64,000 bases of DNA from Sphaerolaimus hirsutus (taxonomy: Eukaryota; Nematoda; Chromadorea; Monhysterida; Sphaerolaimidae), in assembly GCA_964036195.1 (NCBI GenBank), contig OZ038459.1, positions 9,669,206 to 9,733,205 of the forward strand, in the 5' to 3' direction. This document shows positions 34,353 through 48,336 of this stretch, in pieces; position 1 is the stretch's first letter, and each line of letters begins with the position of its first letter. The notes under the pieces were generated by a model. The model made no database searches and was not told where the DNA came from. It was given only the letters and a program-made list of their open reading frames with translations. The position numbers and the translations under genes were made by a program.

Positions 34353-37300
34353 AACCGTTCTTGGGGAACAGGGGGTAGACACGCACGATTGTGTAGCTGA
34401 GGTTGTGTGCTTTCAGAACATGTACATGTTTTGGGGTGTTTGCCATAGCCACTTTATACCTAAGAAACAAAAACGTGAAAAAAAGTCAATTCCGACTGAT
34501 CGAATCGTGATTCACGCCTTAACTGTTCTTGGGGAACAGGGGTAGACACACACCATTGCGTAGCTGAGGTTGTGCTCTTTCAAAATCTGCAGAGTTTTTG
34601 GGGTGTTTGCCATAGCCACTTTATACCTAAGAAACAAAAACGTGAATGCAGGTCAGTTCCATCTGATTGAATCACAATTCACGCCTTAACCGTTCTTGGG
34701 GAATGGGGGTAGACATGCACCATTGCGTAGCTGAGGTTGTGTGCTTTCAGAAAATGTACATGTTTTGGGGTGTTTGCTGTAGCCACTTTATACCTAAGAA
34801 ACAAAAACGTGAATGCAGGTCAGTTCCAGCCAATTGAATCGCGATTCACGCCTTAACCGTCCTTGGGGAACAGGGGTAGACACACACCATTGCGTAGCTG
34901 AGGTTGTGTGCTTTCAGAATCTGCAGAGTTTTTGGGATGTTTGCCATAGCCATATTATACCTAAGAAACAAAAACGTGAATGCAGGTCAGTTCCAGCAGA
35001 TTGAATTGTGATTGACGCCTTAACCGTTCTTGGGGAATGGGGGTAGACACACACCATTGCATAGCTGAGAGTGTGCTCTTTCAGAAAATGTTCACGTTTT
35101 GGGGTGTTTGCCATAGCCACTTTATACCTAAGAAACAAAAGTGTGAATGCAGGTCAGTTCCAGCTGATTGAATCGTGAATCACGCCTTAACCGTTCTTGG
35201 GGAAAGGGGGTAGACACACACCATTGTGTAGCTGAGAGTGTGCTCTTTCAGAAAATGTACATGTTTTGGGGTGTTTGCTGTAGCCACTTTATACCTAAGA
35301 AACAAAAACGTGAATGCAGTTCAGTTCCAGCCAATAGAATCGCGATTGCCGCCTTAACTGTTCCTGGGGAACGGGGGTAGACACACACCATTGTGTAGCT
35401 GAGGTTGTGTGCTTTCAGAAAATGTACATGTTTTGGGGTGTTTGCCATAGCCACTTTATACCTAAGAAACAAAAACGTGAATGCAGGTCAGTTCCAGCCG
35501 ATTGAATTGCAATTCACGCCTTAACCGTTCTTGGGGAACGGGGAATGGGGGTAGACACACACCATTGCATAGCTGCGGTTGTGTGCTTTCAGAATGAGCA
35601 CAATCTCAGCTACACAATGGTGCAGGTCTACCCCCGTTCCCCAAGAACGGTTAAGGTGTGAATCGCGATTCAATCACTCAGAATCGATTTTTTTTCACGT
35701 TTTTGTTTCTTAGGTATAAAGTGGCTATGGCAAACACCCCAAAACATGTACATTTTCTGGAAGCACACAACCTCAGCTACCCAATGGTGCATGTCTACCC
35801 CCGTTCTCCAAGAACGGTTAAGGCGTCAATTGCGATTCGATCGGCTGGAACTGACCTGCATTGACGTTTTTGTTTCTTAGGTATAAAGTGACTACAGCAA
35901 ACACCCCAAAACATGTACATTTTCTGAAAGAGCACAACCTCAGCTACGCAATGGTGTGTGTCTACCCCCATTCCCCAAGAACAGTTAAGGCGTGAATCGC
36001 GATTCAATCAGTCGGAATTGACTTTTTTTCACATTTTTGTTTCTTAGGTATAAAAGGGCTATGGCAAACACCCCAAAACATGTACTTTTTTCTGAAAGAG
36101 CACAACCTCAGCTACGCAATGGTGTGTATCTACCCCATTCCCCAAGAACGGTCAAGGCGTGAATCGCAATTCAATCAGCTGGAACTGACCTGCATTCACG
36201 TTTTTGTTTCTTAGGTATAAAGTGGCTATGGCAAACACCCCAAAACATGTACATTTTCTGAAAGAGCACAACATCAGCTACGCAATGGTGTATGTCTACC
36301 CCTGTTCCCCAATAACAGTTAATTCGTGAATCGCGATTCAATCAGTCGGAATCGACTTTTTTTCACGTTTTTGTTTCTTAGGTATAAAGTGGCTACAACA
36401 AACACCCCAAAACATTTACATTTTCTGAAAGCACACAACCTCAGCAATGGTGTGGATCCACCCCCGTTCCCCAAGAACAGTTAAGGCGTGAATTGTGATT
36501 CAATTGGCTGGAACTGACCTGCATTCACATTTTTGTTTCTTAGGTATAAAGTGACTATGGCAAACACCCCAAAAACTCTGCAGATTCTGAAAGAGCACAA
36601 CCTCAGCTACGCAATGGTGTGTGTCTACCCTCATTCCCCAAGAACGGTTAAGGAGTGAATCGCAATTCAATCAGCTGGAACTGACCTGCATTCACGTTTT
36701 CATTTCTTAGGTATAAAGTGGCTTTTGCAGACACCCCAAAACATGTACATTTTCTGAAAGAGCACAACCTCAGCTACGCAATGGTGCATGTCTACTCCCG
36801 TTCCCGAAGAATGGTTAAGGCGTCAATTGCGATTCAATCGGCTGGAACTGACCTGCATTCACGTTTTCGTTTCTTAGGTATAAAGTGGCTATGGCAAAAA
36901 ACCCAAAACATGTACATTTTCTGAAAGAGCACAACCTCAGCTACGCAATGGTGTGTGTTTACCCCCATTCCCCAAGAACGGTTAAGGCGTGAATCGTGAT
37001 TCAATCGGTTGGAACCGACTTTTTTTCACGTTTTTGTTTCTTAGGTATAAAGTGGCTCTGGCAAACACCCCAAAACGTGTACATTTTCTGAAAAAGCACA
37101 CTCTCAGCTACGCAATGGTGTGTGTCTACCCCCGTTCCCCAAGAACGGTTAAGGCATGAATCGCGATTCAAATCGGATGAAACTGGCCCGCATTCACGTT
37201 TTTGTTTCTTAGGTATAGAGTGGCTATGACAAAAGCCCCAAAAGTTTGTAGATTCTGATAGAGCACACTCTCAGCTTCACAACTATATAAAATATTGTTA

Positions 37301-37526
37301 TAATAGTTTTATAGTTAGGTGCCCAACAGTGATGTATGTCAGAAATATTCAATTTTGTAAAAATTCACTTCCAAGTATATGTGATATATATGAATGCAAA
37401 TTCTTCATGTATTTTATTACTCACTGAACCCATTGGGGTACCTTAGGACCATTTTTGCAATTTTCAATTTTTTATCGATGTCCAAGTTTTGTTCCCGAAG
37501 TGGCCATCGACTCGTGGACAGACTCA
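34353..37526. mobile_element. Palindromic satellite element, 5'-truncated by the duplication
   Basis: Copy of 16588-19761; begins at the fourth unit of the left array, so it has about 8 forward and 10 inverted units and no left terminus. Confidence 0.8.
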
Positions 37527-37545
37527 TATAGATACATTGAAACAG

Positions 37546-37701
37546 ATTCAGTACATTAACCACTCTGCATGATAGGTTGCGCTCCAAATTCACCTGCAGA
37601 CTGAGGGAAGACATTTGGAGTCCGCGGTTCACTCCATGGCTGCCGGATGTAGTTGGGTATCTCTGCGAGAAAAGATTAAAATACGTAATCTTTGGACAAC
37701 G
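37546..37701 (+). CDS. Exon D' (duplicate of gene 1 exon D)
   Basis: Same acceptor, donor and phase as 19781-19936. It now lies downstream of the signal-peptide exon at 32101 and could accept splicing from it in frame. Confidence 0.5.
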
Positions 37702-37792
37702 GTGAGTACATGTATTTGATTTAATTGGAGATAAAGTTTTATAAACGTGACACTTCTCAACATTAACGTGACATATTTCTTACATTCTGCAT

Positions 37793-38465
37793 ACCGTATT
37801 TCCTTGAAATACCCCCAGGGGGTTTATTTTTTCAGAGTGGAAATTTTGAGGGGGGTATTTCGTGCGGGGGGGGGGGGGCTTATTCGGGGGGTTCTATTAT
37901 TTCGGCAGAATTTTTCACGAGATTCATAGTAAGGAGTAGTGATGTGAAAGCGCCATGGCGCTGGCGCTTGGCGCTAGCGCCAAAGCAAAAAGCGCCATGG
38001 CGCTTTTGGCGCTTGGCGCTAAAATGATCTGGCGCCGTGCTTCCGAAAAGCGCCACGGCGCTTTTGGCACTTGGCGCCATTTTGCTGTAGCGCCATTGGC
38101 GGTTGGCGCCACTGATCCAAAAGCGCCATGGCGCTTTTGGCGCTTGGCGCCAAAAGTCTGGCGCTTTTTACATCACTAGTAAGGAGTACGCTTTTGTATA
38201 CGCAAAACCGGTAATCAATGTGTCCAAGTAGGGTATATTTGGATGTATCAAGGTCCATCACTACACAAACTAGTATACCTATGTGTAGCTGCGATGCAAA
38301 CTGCGACCAATATATACATCACGTACCTGGATATATGATGCACATCATTCCAGACGGGGGTTATTTTGAGGGGGGGTATTTTTTCCCCAGCTCAAAAACA
38401 CCTTGGGGTAATACGAGGGGGGTTAATTCAAGGGGAGGGGTATTTCGAGGAAATATGGTATTTTA
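37793..38465. mobile_element. C-run, GGCGCTT MITE and C-run (duplicates)
   Basis: C-run elements at 37793-37917 and about 38355-38465. The hAT-like MITE is at 37937-38178 with target duplication gtaaggag on both sides, as in copy 1. Confidence 0.75.
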
Positions 38466-38544
38466 TTTAGGTGAGGGGAGGTGTCTTGGGTACTGGCTTT
38501 TAGTATAATCATGGCAAGCAAAGATTCGAAAACATTTTTTGAGG

Positions 38545-38806
38545 TTTTCGAATTTTATTTCACCATTAGAAGAAACACTTCGAAATAGATTTTTTATAGC
38601 TAGAAAAATAGAAATAATGAAAACTTCTTAACCTTTCTATTTTTTCTGGTATTTTTGGTTGAAAATGCAAAAATGAAATGCAGAAACACAGTTAAAAACA
38701 TGAATTTCACATGAATCTATTCATTAATAAAATAAAATAGTATGAAACATGAAAAAATAAAGTAAAATACAATTTAGTCAAAAGAATTTGATTAAAATCA
38801 ACCCTG
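38545..38806. mobile_element. End fragment of CAGGGTTGG hAT-like family (duplicate)
   Basis: Copy of 20780-21041. Confidence 0.5.
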
Positions 38807-38862
38807 ATTATAAATGTTATGTTTCACACCATTTCACATTTTTGAAATCGTTACATTCACAG

Positions 38863-39043
38863 CTGCACGGAGGAACAGGGTTATGAAGGTGATCGTAAGA
38901 GTTGGTCAGCACCCTACATCCACGTGTACAACCAACAGCGAAACGTGCCCGCTGATAGAACTGGAGTTCCCCCGGTGTATGTCTATGCTGTCTACTTTGT
39001 ACTCTTTACACCGACATCTACCATATCCAATTTTAATAAAGAT
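38863..39043 (+). CDS. Exon C' (duplicate of gene 1 terminal exon)
   Basis: Phase-2 acceptor at 38862. The frame continues through the MITE at 39044-39292 to a stop at 39344-39346; polyadenylation signal near 39605. Possible last exon of the predicted chimeric gene beginning at 32101. Confidence 0.48.
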
Positions 39044-39292
39044 TATACTCCGGTTACTTTACACCTTGCACACGTGGTTCCCGCTGGAAGTGTGCCAACG
39101 ATGGTTAACGCGTGCAAGTTTCATAAAAACATGATAAAATTGATTGTTGTTATAATGTTATTCATTCACATATTCACATCGATGACTTTTTTCATCTTTT
39201 TACAGAAATCGCATGATTTAATAATCATTGGCACGCTTACAACACGAGACATAAATCAGTGCGAGGGCAGAGTATCATGTACGCTGACTATA
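39044..39292. mobile_element. TATACTCCGG MITE (duplicate)
   Basis: Copy of 21279-21527. Confidence 0.75.
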
Positions 39293-39668
39293 AATAGTTG
39301 GATATATTTACCTTTCACCATGATAGAATTTATCACAATGGGATAAATTAGCACAGAATCTATCATCAATTATTCACCAATATTATGGTAAAATTCTGTG
39401 TAAAGATTGCAGTCAGGTCAGTAGTACTCTGCAGTTAACTTGTGCATGCAAAAGTTGTGTTTGCAGGTGTCCCGTGCCAAGCCAAGAAGAAGGCAATGGT
39501 GAAAAAAGTTGACTTCAAATTTTGAAATGTCTATTGACACATTGTGCATGATAGTAAATATACCCGGCCGACAACAAAGTGTGTGCAGAATCATACCATA
39601 ATTGAATAAATAAAATCTTCTGATAAATTACATATTTAATTGATTATTCCAATGTAAGAACGAAATAT

Positions 39669-40379
39669 TGTTGGATTTGAGGGTTGAGTGGTTTTGGTTG
39701 GTTAGTACTTCATAGTTTCCTCACGATGGCTGCTATCACACAGCTATATTGAATCAAATGGGAAGTAGTATCAGTGAACAAACATCACGATTCCCAACAT
39801 ATTCCCCCTTTTCTCCCTTAAGAAAAGGATAATAAGTTGAGGGATAAGTTAGGTTAAGGGAGAACTGGGTTAACCAAACCCATCACACTTTCACTCTCTC
39901 TCTGGCGAGACCACTGCAAGCAACTGACTGGTACCTCCCTTGCCAGTGTGCTCTTGTGTTTGTCTGGATCACTCCGGTGTGACAGTGGACACCGCGAGCT
40001 GACAGCACTGAAGGAGACCTCTTTCCCACCTGTGAAGCATTGCTGCTGTGTGCCCAGCGGATGGGTGAGCAGGTGCTGTAGGTGTAGGTTCCTTTGAAGC
40101 TGGATAGAAGCAGCTTGTTGGCACTGGTTCTGCGGTGTGCCCAGCGGATGGGTGAGCAGGTGCCAATGAAGAGCTTGGCAGGTCAGCACAGCCATTCAGC
40201 AATGATGCAGCCATCCCCTGCATTGAATACGGTTTAGGTTGTCCACCATGTTGGATTTGAGGGTTGAGTGGTTTTGGTTGGTTAGTACTTCATAGTTTCC
40301 TCACGATGGCTGCTATCACACAGCTATATTGAATCAAATGGGAAGTAGTATCAGTGAACAAACATCACGATTCCCAACA
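39669..40379 (-). mobile_element. TRIM, copy 2
   Basis: Copy of 21904-22614; terminal repeats 39669-39799 and 40249-40379. Confidence 0.78.
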
Positions 40380-40421
40380 CTTTGCTCTGCTTTGCTTTGC
40401 TTTGCTCTGCAACGATCACTT

Positions 40422-43400
40422 TGCTGACTTATGTTACTTGCGGTTTGACCAAGCAGTGCAAATGTTGATGGTTGATGTTGTTGTTTTATTCTCGAGTCCC
40501 GATACGTGCTTACGCATCACATTAAATAACAGAAATCTAGCAATCACAACAATGTGCGCTTCACATCAACAAATTCCCTCGAACAGGTGGGAAAACAGGT
40601 AAATTAAAAATTTCACACCAATTTCACAAAAACTTCAACAAAATTCGCGCTTAAACTTTCTTTTCATCTTCCACGCCGTCACCTTCCACACCATCATTTT
40701 CCTCCTCCAAAAATTCAGACGAATCATCGGGAGGAGCAGAACCCGACTGTTTTTTGAGGTTTTCAATTGTAGCTTTTAAAGACTCAATTTCATCGCGCGC
40801 CGCATGCAAATCAAACTGAAAATCAACACTCAGAGACTTAGAACCCTTATAGCGCAATTTCAAAGCATCATACTTTTCCTGCACTTTCTTGAGTTCCTCG
40901 AGGTGGTCGGCGGCAAGCGATTTTTTGGCAGCTTTGAGTTGACATTTTTGCGACTTCAGAAGGTCGACCTTGGCTTCACTGTCCGCCAATTGCTTGCGCA
41001 GTGAACGAATTGTCTGAGAAAACAGACATTGTTCAACAAGGGTCAAATTCGTCTACTCAACCGTCAACCGAAACAGATAAATATCGATCAAAACCGAACA
41101 ACTACGACTCGCGTCAACACAACTGACAGCCAAAACCCACTTAAATGTCAACTAACAACCAAAGTTCGACAAAACTTGACAAAAAGCGCCATCAACAGAA
41201 AAACGTCAAAATTGACAAAAAACGGACATTACGGTCATCCCGAGTGTCGGCCTTCAACATGAAATACTTTTCGGTGTAGTTGACCTCCGGAACCGGTACA
41301 GGAAGCCGCGGACCACTCGGAACATTCGGAACTGCCGGAAAACGCGGTGCACCCGGAAAACGCAGAGTAGCATGGTACCGCGGTGGCACTGGATGCGTTG
41401 CGTGAGAGCCAAAAATGTGTCGACCAACCACAGGAACATTTCGGACATTCAGATAATTGCGATCCAGAGGGTTCATTGTTGATTTCGTTTTTGATTTTCG
41501 GTTTGATAAAACGAGTTACAATGTTGGAGCACCAACACACAAACACTACTAGGGAAAATCCCAGAACCAGTAAGTCAACACCACACTACTTCCGCATGTG
41601 CCATTTACTGTTGTGAAATTATTTCATCACCCGAGACCGCAGGTGCCTTCCAAACACGTCGCTGCGGAACCGAAATTGTTGAACCATCATTTTTCTTTAC
41701 CAACAAATTTGGCCCAGAAATAGAAATGACCAAAAAAGGGCCTTCAAACTTGGGAGAATTTTTGTCCACCCCAAATTGTTTCACCAGAACTCTATCTCCC
41801 TCCGAAAAACGAGTCGAATGATGATTGTCAAAATACCGTTTATAAACTTCTCTGTTTTTATCACTTTGCGTTTTAGCCATGACCCTTGCAGTTTGATGAT
41901 CTAAAGTGCGTGCCGCGGAAAAAAACAGATTCCAGTGCGGCAAATGACCGAAAACCACATAAAATGCGCAGCACCCGGTCATACGATTCATCGCTAGATT
42001 ACATTTCAAAGTAACCATGGGAAGTAGATCCCACCATTTGTGACTTTTGAACTCCAATAAAGAAAAAACTAAACATTCACGCAGTGTTCTATTGGCGCGC
42101 TCAACTAAACCATTTGCCGATGGGTTGTGAGACAAAACCGGTGTGTGTGAAACCCCAAAATCGTGACACAACAACTGCATTTCGGAATTGACAAACTCAC
42201 TGCCCCTATCTGTCACCAACAGGTGTGGGGCCCCACAAAACATGAAAATATGTTTGTAAACCAATTTGGAAATGGACTTAGCGGTCAATGATCGCACCGG
42301 AGCCGTGATAAGATAACGCGACAAAGCATCAATGGCGACAAAAATTTTAAATTTTGAATTTTTGTCAAAATACATGATGTCCAAATGAAAAACCTCAAAT
42401 GGCTGAGAGTGTGTCTGAATATCTCCCAATGGCGCTGAATTCACCCTATGAGATTTCACCGTCATACAATCAGCACATTGCTGGCAGAATTCCAAAATGT
42501 CTTGCTTCATATTAGGCCACGCAAAGTACTGACACAACAGATCAAGTGTTCTAATCTGACTCCCGTGACTTGCGTAAACACCCAAATGGGCCTGCAGCAG
42601 GCAGGCATGTTGCCAAGATTTGGGTGGCCAAATGGACAAATGACGAGACTGCACTGGTGCTCGATAATAAAGTAAATTGTCCACCAGAAAAGCATCCGGA
42701 ACAGATTCTGGATCCGAATTCAACTGCAGAATGACATTACGCAACTCCGCGTCATTTTCTTGAATAGCTCTCCAGTCAATTTCGGTTTGAATGGAGACCA
42801 CGGGTTCGGAACGCGCTCCCCTACCTGCGCAAGCAGTGGCCAAAGGCATGGGTTGTCCATTAACGATTTCTGCTGGTTTATCTAGTTCACGCTCACCAAA
42901 CTCCGGTTCGTCAATTGGATTGCGAGATAGCGCGTCCGCCACAGAATTTTGGATGCCGGGTCTGTGGACAAATGACGTCACTTTGTCCTGGACAAACATC
43001 GCCCACCTCTCCAACTTACTGTGATGAGGTGACCTGAGCACTTGTTGTATTCCGGAATTGTCAGTTATGACCACCACACGCTGTCCTTCCACATAATCAG
43101 CTAGTCTGCGCAGCGCCCAGCAAATACACAACGCTTCCAAGGACGCCGCCGAGTAGGAGGTGTGAGGGTGAGATAATCTCTTGGAAATATACGAGATGGG
43201 ATGCAATTTATCATCATCTCCATACTGGGACAACACAGCGCCCAGTCCCAGAATACTGGCGTCTGTCTCAAGGACGAATCCCCTTAGATCATCGAAAACT
43301 GGATGCGCCAATACAGGGGCTGTGGACAACAAATGTTTGAGGGTGTCCCAGGATGCCAACATGTCCTCTGACCATTCAAAAGGTGTATTCCCCGTCTTGG

Positions 43401-46400
43401 GAAAATGACCCCTCAGCACGGAATACAATGGAGCGGCAATATGACTAAAATTCGGGATGAAATGAGAGTAATAAATACACTTGCCCAAAAATCTTCGCAA
43501 GTCCTGTTTGGTATGGACCTTGGGCTGTTCAAGCACCGCCCTATACCGCGCCGGAGCTGGAAAAATGCCTTCAGAAGACACTTCGTGCCCCAAATACTTC
43601 AACTTTGCATCAAAAAACTTGCATTTTGCAGGTTGAATTTTCAGATTAGCCCAACGCAAACGAGATAACACCTTCTCCAGATGGGTAAAATGCTCAGAGA
43701 TCGAAAAACTGCTGCAAAGAATGTCGTCAATGTACGCCCTGATCCATGGAGATGAGGGATTATCATTCAAACCTGATAAAATTAGACTCATGAGGCGGGA
43801 AAAAGTCGCACCGGCATTCACAGTACCGAACGGCATTCTCGTGTATCTAAACTGACCGAGCGAGCACACAAAACGAGGTACGTTCCCTCGTTGATTCATC
43901 CGCCAGCGGCACATTGTAGTAACCATGACGTATGTCAAGCGCAGTGAACACTTTGCGCCCCGAGAATTCAGAGAGTAATTCACCAATGCGCGGCAGAGGA
44001 AACGAATCGATTTTTGTTATCAAATTGACCAACTTGAAATTGACACAAAACCTAAAATCAGATGTGCCCTTGGGCGCGATTGTGATCGGCGAAGCCCATG
44101 CCCCATTAAATGGCTCAATGATTCCCTCGCGGAGCATCGACGCTATCGTTTTATGAATAAACTCTTGCCTGCTCCTTGCCTCATAGCGGGCAGCTTGCTT
44201 AATGGGAGGTTGAGTTGGATCCGTGATGATTTTATGAGAAAGTAGTGTTGTTTTGCCCACATCATAATCATCACAGCTGAACACGTCATGATACTCCGAA
44301 ATCAACTTAAAAAATCGCTCTTTTTCCGCTTCAGACAAATCTAGTTGCAAATCATTCTTCAACTGGTTCCAAATGTGGGCTGCCCGTTTTTCTGGTGTCT
44401 TTGGAATAGGAGACTCTTCACCGCCAGACAAAGGAGGGTTTGGCAGTTCCACTGAGGCCGCGCAGACTTGTGCTGAAATTTTCTCGCGCCCCACTATCCC
44501 AAAACAAGCAAGCCCATTCGAATCTCCGAAAATTCCCGAAAACATTTTTCCCGGGACATGAATTGCTGATTGAGGATATACTTCACACTTTGCAATAGTA
44601 GCCCCAGCTGCAAGAGTGACGGGAAAATCATTATCATTGAACAAACACAAGGAATATTTGACATTTTTGTGAATTGGCACCACAGTATTATACATCGCCA
44701 GACCGTGAAAAGGTGTATCAACGTTTGACAGCACCAAAACCGAATTTTCCCACACTGAACGCGCCACTGAAGGAGGGCGTGACGGAATCACAAACTTTTT
44801 GCTATACATACTTTTCGCTGGAACAAACACCGAATCTGTGGCATTCACCAGCTGCGAGAAAACAATTTTAAAATTTGATTCATTAAGCATCGCTTGTTCG
44901 CTCACTTGAGGGTGCTCGCTGGGCAACGGTGCAGAACAATTATGCTCAAGAATAACTGGAATGAGCCAAGACAATTTCAAAAAACTCAACAAATCCGTAC
45001 CAATAAATATTTCAGACAACGCGTCTTCACTGCAATTCACTAAAAATGTCGAGAGAACTTTCCGCTTCACTTTATCAATGGGGGACACGTGAACCACAAA
45101 CAACTTCACTTCAAACAACTCCCCTTCTGTAGTTTGCCCATTTACCGTATCCAACCTAACCGTGGACTTAACCATTGTATCCAAAAGCTTTTCCCCACAT
45201 TCAGAGGCAATTTTTCTTAGTAGAGCGATAGGTATCAGGGAACGTGTGCACCCACTGTCAAGAAGTACACGGCATGGAACTGATTGTAACTCGACAGTGG
45301 CATAGGGCAGTGGACCATTATTTGCTTTTACAGAAACACATAGTTGTTGGTTGCCACCCGCTTTACTGAACGCGTTAAAACCATACGGCGACTGTACTGC
45401 ACCAAATGTGCCGAAATCATGCAAAACGGATTTACATAATTCACCAGAAATCAAAAACGACTGACTAGTAGAATGATCAGAATGATCAGATTTTTGCTCT
45501 GACTTTTCACTTGGCAGTGTCGTCACTGCTGAACACGCTGTCGAAGAATTCGCCCACTTTATTTCCGCAGTGTTCTGTAGTAAAATAGGCAAGGAATGCA
45601 TGAATTTGTTTTGCCACTCCAACAATTTACCTGGGTCTTGGTTGTAGAGTTGTGCCACTCGATGGTGAAACTCATTGACAAAAACAGCGCATGGATCGTC
45701 TTCTGGAGGAATTTCATTTACGAACGATGCGTCGACTTCTCCATGAGCTGGATTGACGACATTCTCAACTGAATTAATTTGTGCGTGTTTCGCAGAAACG
45801 AGATTGCGTGAAGTGGGATTATCATGTGTCATTTGTGGGCCAACCCGCTTCACCTGTCCATATCCCTCCGCACGATCGCTAGACAGAACTATGCGTGTCA
45901 CAGGGGCACTATTTGAGGCACGCTCTTTCTCTATTTGCAACATGCGACACTGACTAATGCGATGTCCATGGTGTCCTGCGCGGGGGCACCAGGGGTCTGT
46001 TGAAGACTGTAGCATTTGACGCACATTCGGCGTGCGTGACATGTTTGTTTTCGGGTTGACATTTGACACCGGAGACACTTTCGTGAACTCAGCAAAATAA
46101 TCTTCCACCAGGCAAATCACTTCAGACATGGAAACTGCTTGAACTGAGAATTGTTTTTTAAAATTCGCCATGACAAATTTGTCGTAACGCGCTGTGTCAT
46201 AGCGCGCCCAAAACTTTGCCGACACCAAACCCTCTACGCAAGCCCTTGATCCACCTACACTGTTTTTCAATTCTGACGGAATTTTGGACAAGAGACGCAA
46301 ATAGAATTCCGTCAATGTTTCAGTTTTCGACATCGCCGTATGATCCCATTCAACCATGGTGTACCCCTTAATGCGCTCGCGATATATATCATTCAAAGAT

Positions 46401-47777
46401 TTCATGACCAGGGCATGATCCGAAAGTTTTTCGCGTTGAAACAATGTTCCTAATACCCGGAAAGCATCACCAGCCAATTTGGTTGAAAAAACATCTTGCC
46501 AAAAATGCGACAACAATTTCGGGTCAGAAATAGACGATGCCGTGGACTCCACTTGTCGCTTCCACTCAGAAAACCTTACAGCATCATTCTTGCCACGAAA
46601 TACCCCGATTTTCTCCAACAAATGTGGCTTAATCAACATCCAGCGATGAAGCAATATTTCACTCGACACCGGCGAACTGAAAACGTCATCAATTACCGTT
46701 TTTCTATCAGCCGAAACTTTTTCCGGGTTTTCAGATGTAGCAGTTGATCGGTCGACATCGACCACAACTGGAGGAATGACCTTATTGACTTTCGACAATG
46801 ATTCGAGATGAGAAGAATTGTCAACCGCCCCAACTGACTTATCGACCACAACTGTTTCCATAGCCAACTTCTCCATGACCTTCTCAAAAAGCTGTTCCAT
46901 GCGCGAAATACGATTTGACAGAGCATCAACAGACAACTTCAACGAATCAGAATCCTGAGCGAGCGGAGAGCGATTGATGTCATCAGCACATGGCAACAGA
47001 GGATTGTCCATCACGTAATGATGTCCAGTGAATCCATCCACAAAATCTATTTCCGACAATTTGCGCCCCGCTGGGCATGCAGAAGAGTGCAACAAAAACG
47101 GTACTTTGGGATGGGGCAATAAATATTCAGAAGTCAGTACCGTAACCGCGGTTTGCATCGGTACCGGTGAATTATGTGCCTTGAAAACTTCCAAAGTGGG
47201 TGCATGTCTCGCCATAAAATGAGGTGGGGGTACAGACAAATTTAAAGAATGAGAACTAGCCCCCTCATGATTCACCCGGATTGGCGGCAACACAAATGCG
47301 GAAATCGGAAAACGCGAGTGTCCACCCCGCTCACCAGAGAGAGTTCCCGGCAAATTGACATCCGCCAACACTTGATCCGCGGGTTGCCAGCTTACCGCAG
47401 GGCTGCCCAATTGGTAACGCGGTGATCGCCAGGCACTTTGCAGCCCCTCGGCCTGAAGCTGACGCTCGGCGGCCGAGTCGGGATGAAAATTGGAAATAGG
47501 ATTTGAAGGGTGAGCCCTAGTATGGCGACGTTGTCCAGAGACATTCGAAGAAAGCGATTCCGACATCGAGAAAAGAAAACTGACATCGACTGGGTCCTTT
47601 TGAAGAAACACAGGTCGTCCACCACTTTGCTGACTTATGTTACTTGCGGTTTGACCAAGCAGTGCAAATGTCGATGGTTGATGTTGTTGTTTTATTCTCG
47701 AGTCCTGATACGTGCTTACGCATCACATTAAATAACAGAAATCTAGCAATCACAACAATGTGCGCTTCACATCAACA
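40422..47777 (-). mobile_element. Ty3/gypsy-type LTR retrotransposon, copy 2
   Basis: Fossil copied with the segmental duplication, not by transposition: same flanks, same two LTR differences. LTRs 47628-47777 (5') and 40422-40571 (3'). Same parts in the same order as copy 1, including the coiled-coil ORF at 40651-41046. It looks nearly whole, with about one break. Confidence 0.93.
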
Positions 47778-47800
47778 ATATTATGATGAAAAAACTGTAA

Positions 47801-48277
47801 GGCAGTGTTTACACGGATTCCCTGTGACGACAAAAATTGTGATTTTGTCAACCATGTTTTTGGGTGAAAACCAATAAGTAGATCAATTGGACGCCTCAAT
47901 TGATCATTATTTGATCGACCCCATTAGATGGAACAATAATTAATTTTTATAGATTACGCAATAATGCACAACAGATAATGTATTTTTTTTCTTGTCGTAG
48001 CTTTGTCGGAGGGTTTGTTCTACTGTTCTACGCGGCCTCACTAGCAAGGCCGTGTAGAACAAACCCTCCGACAAAGCTACGACAACAAGAAAAAAGTGTG
48101 ATCTAGTGTGCGTGATAAGGGAAATTATGGAATTTGATGTATGCCCCAGGCAGTGAAGCTGGCACAATCACAAACAATTGAGGCATCACACATGTAATAT
48201 ATTTCACGTTGATTCCACAAGAACAGTTATAAAAATTGCATTTTTTGTCGTCACCGCAATTCCGTGTAAACGCCGCC
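47801..48277. mobile_element. Harbinger-like MITE, copy 2
   Basis: Copy of 30039-30515, TAA flanks retained. Confidence 0.75.
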
Positions 48278-48336
48278 TAAAATTTTTGGTTCATTTTACC
48301 GATGGCTTATGGTAGGTTTCGTTACTGAGTGTGATG

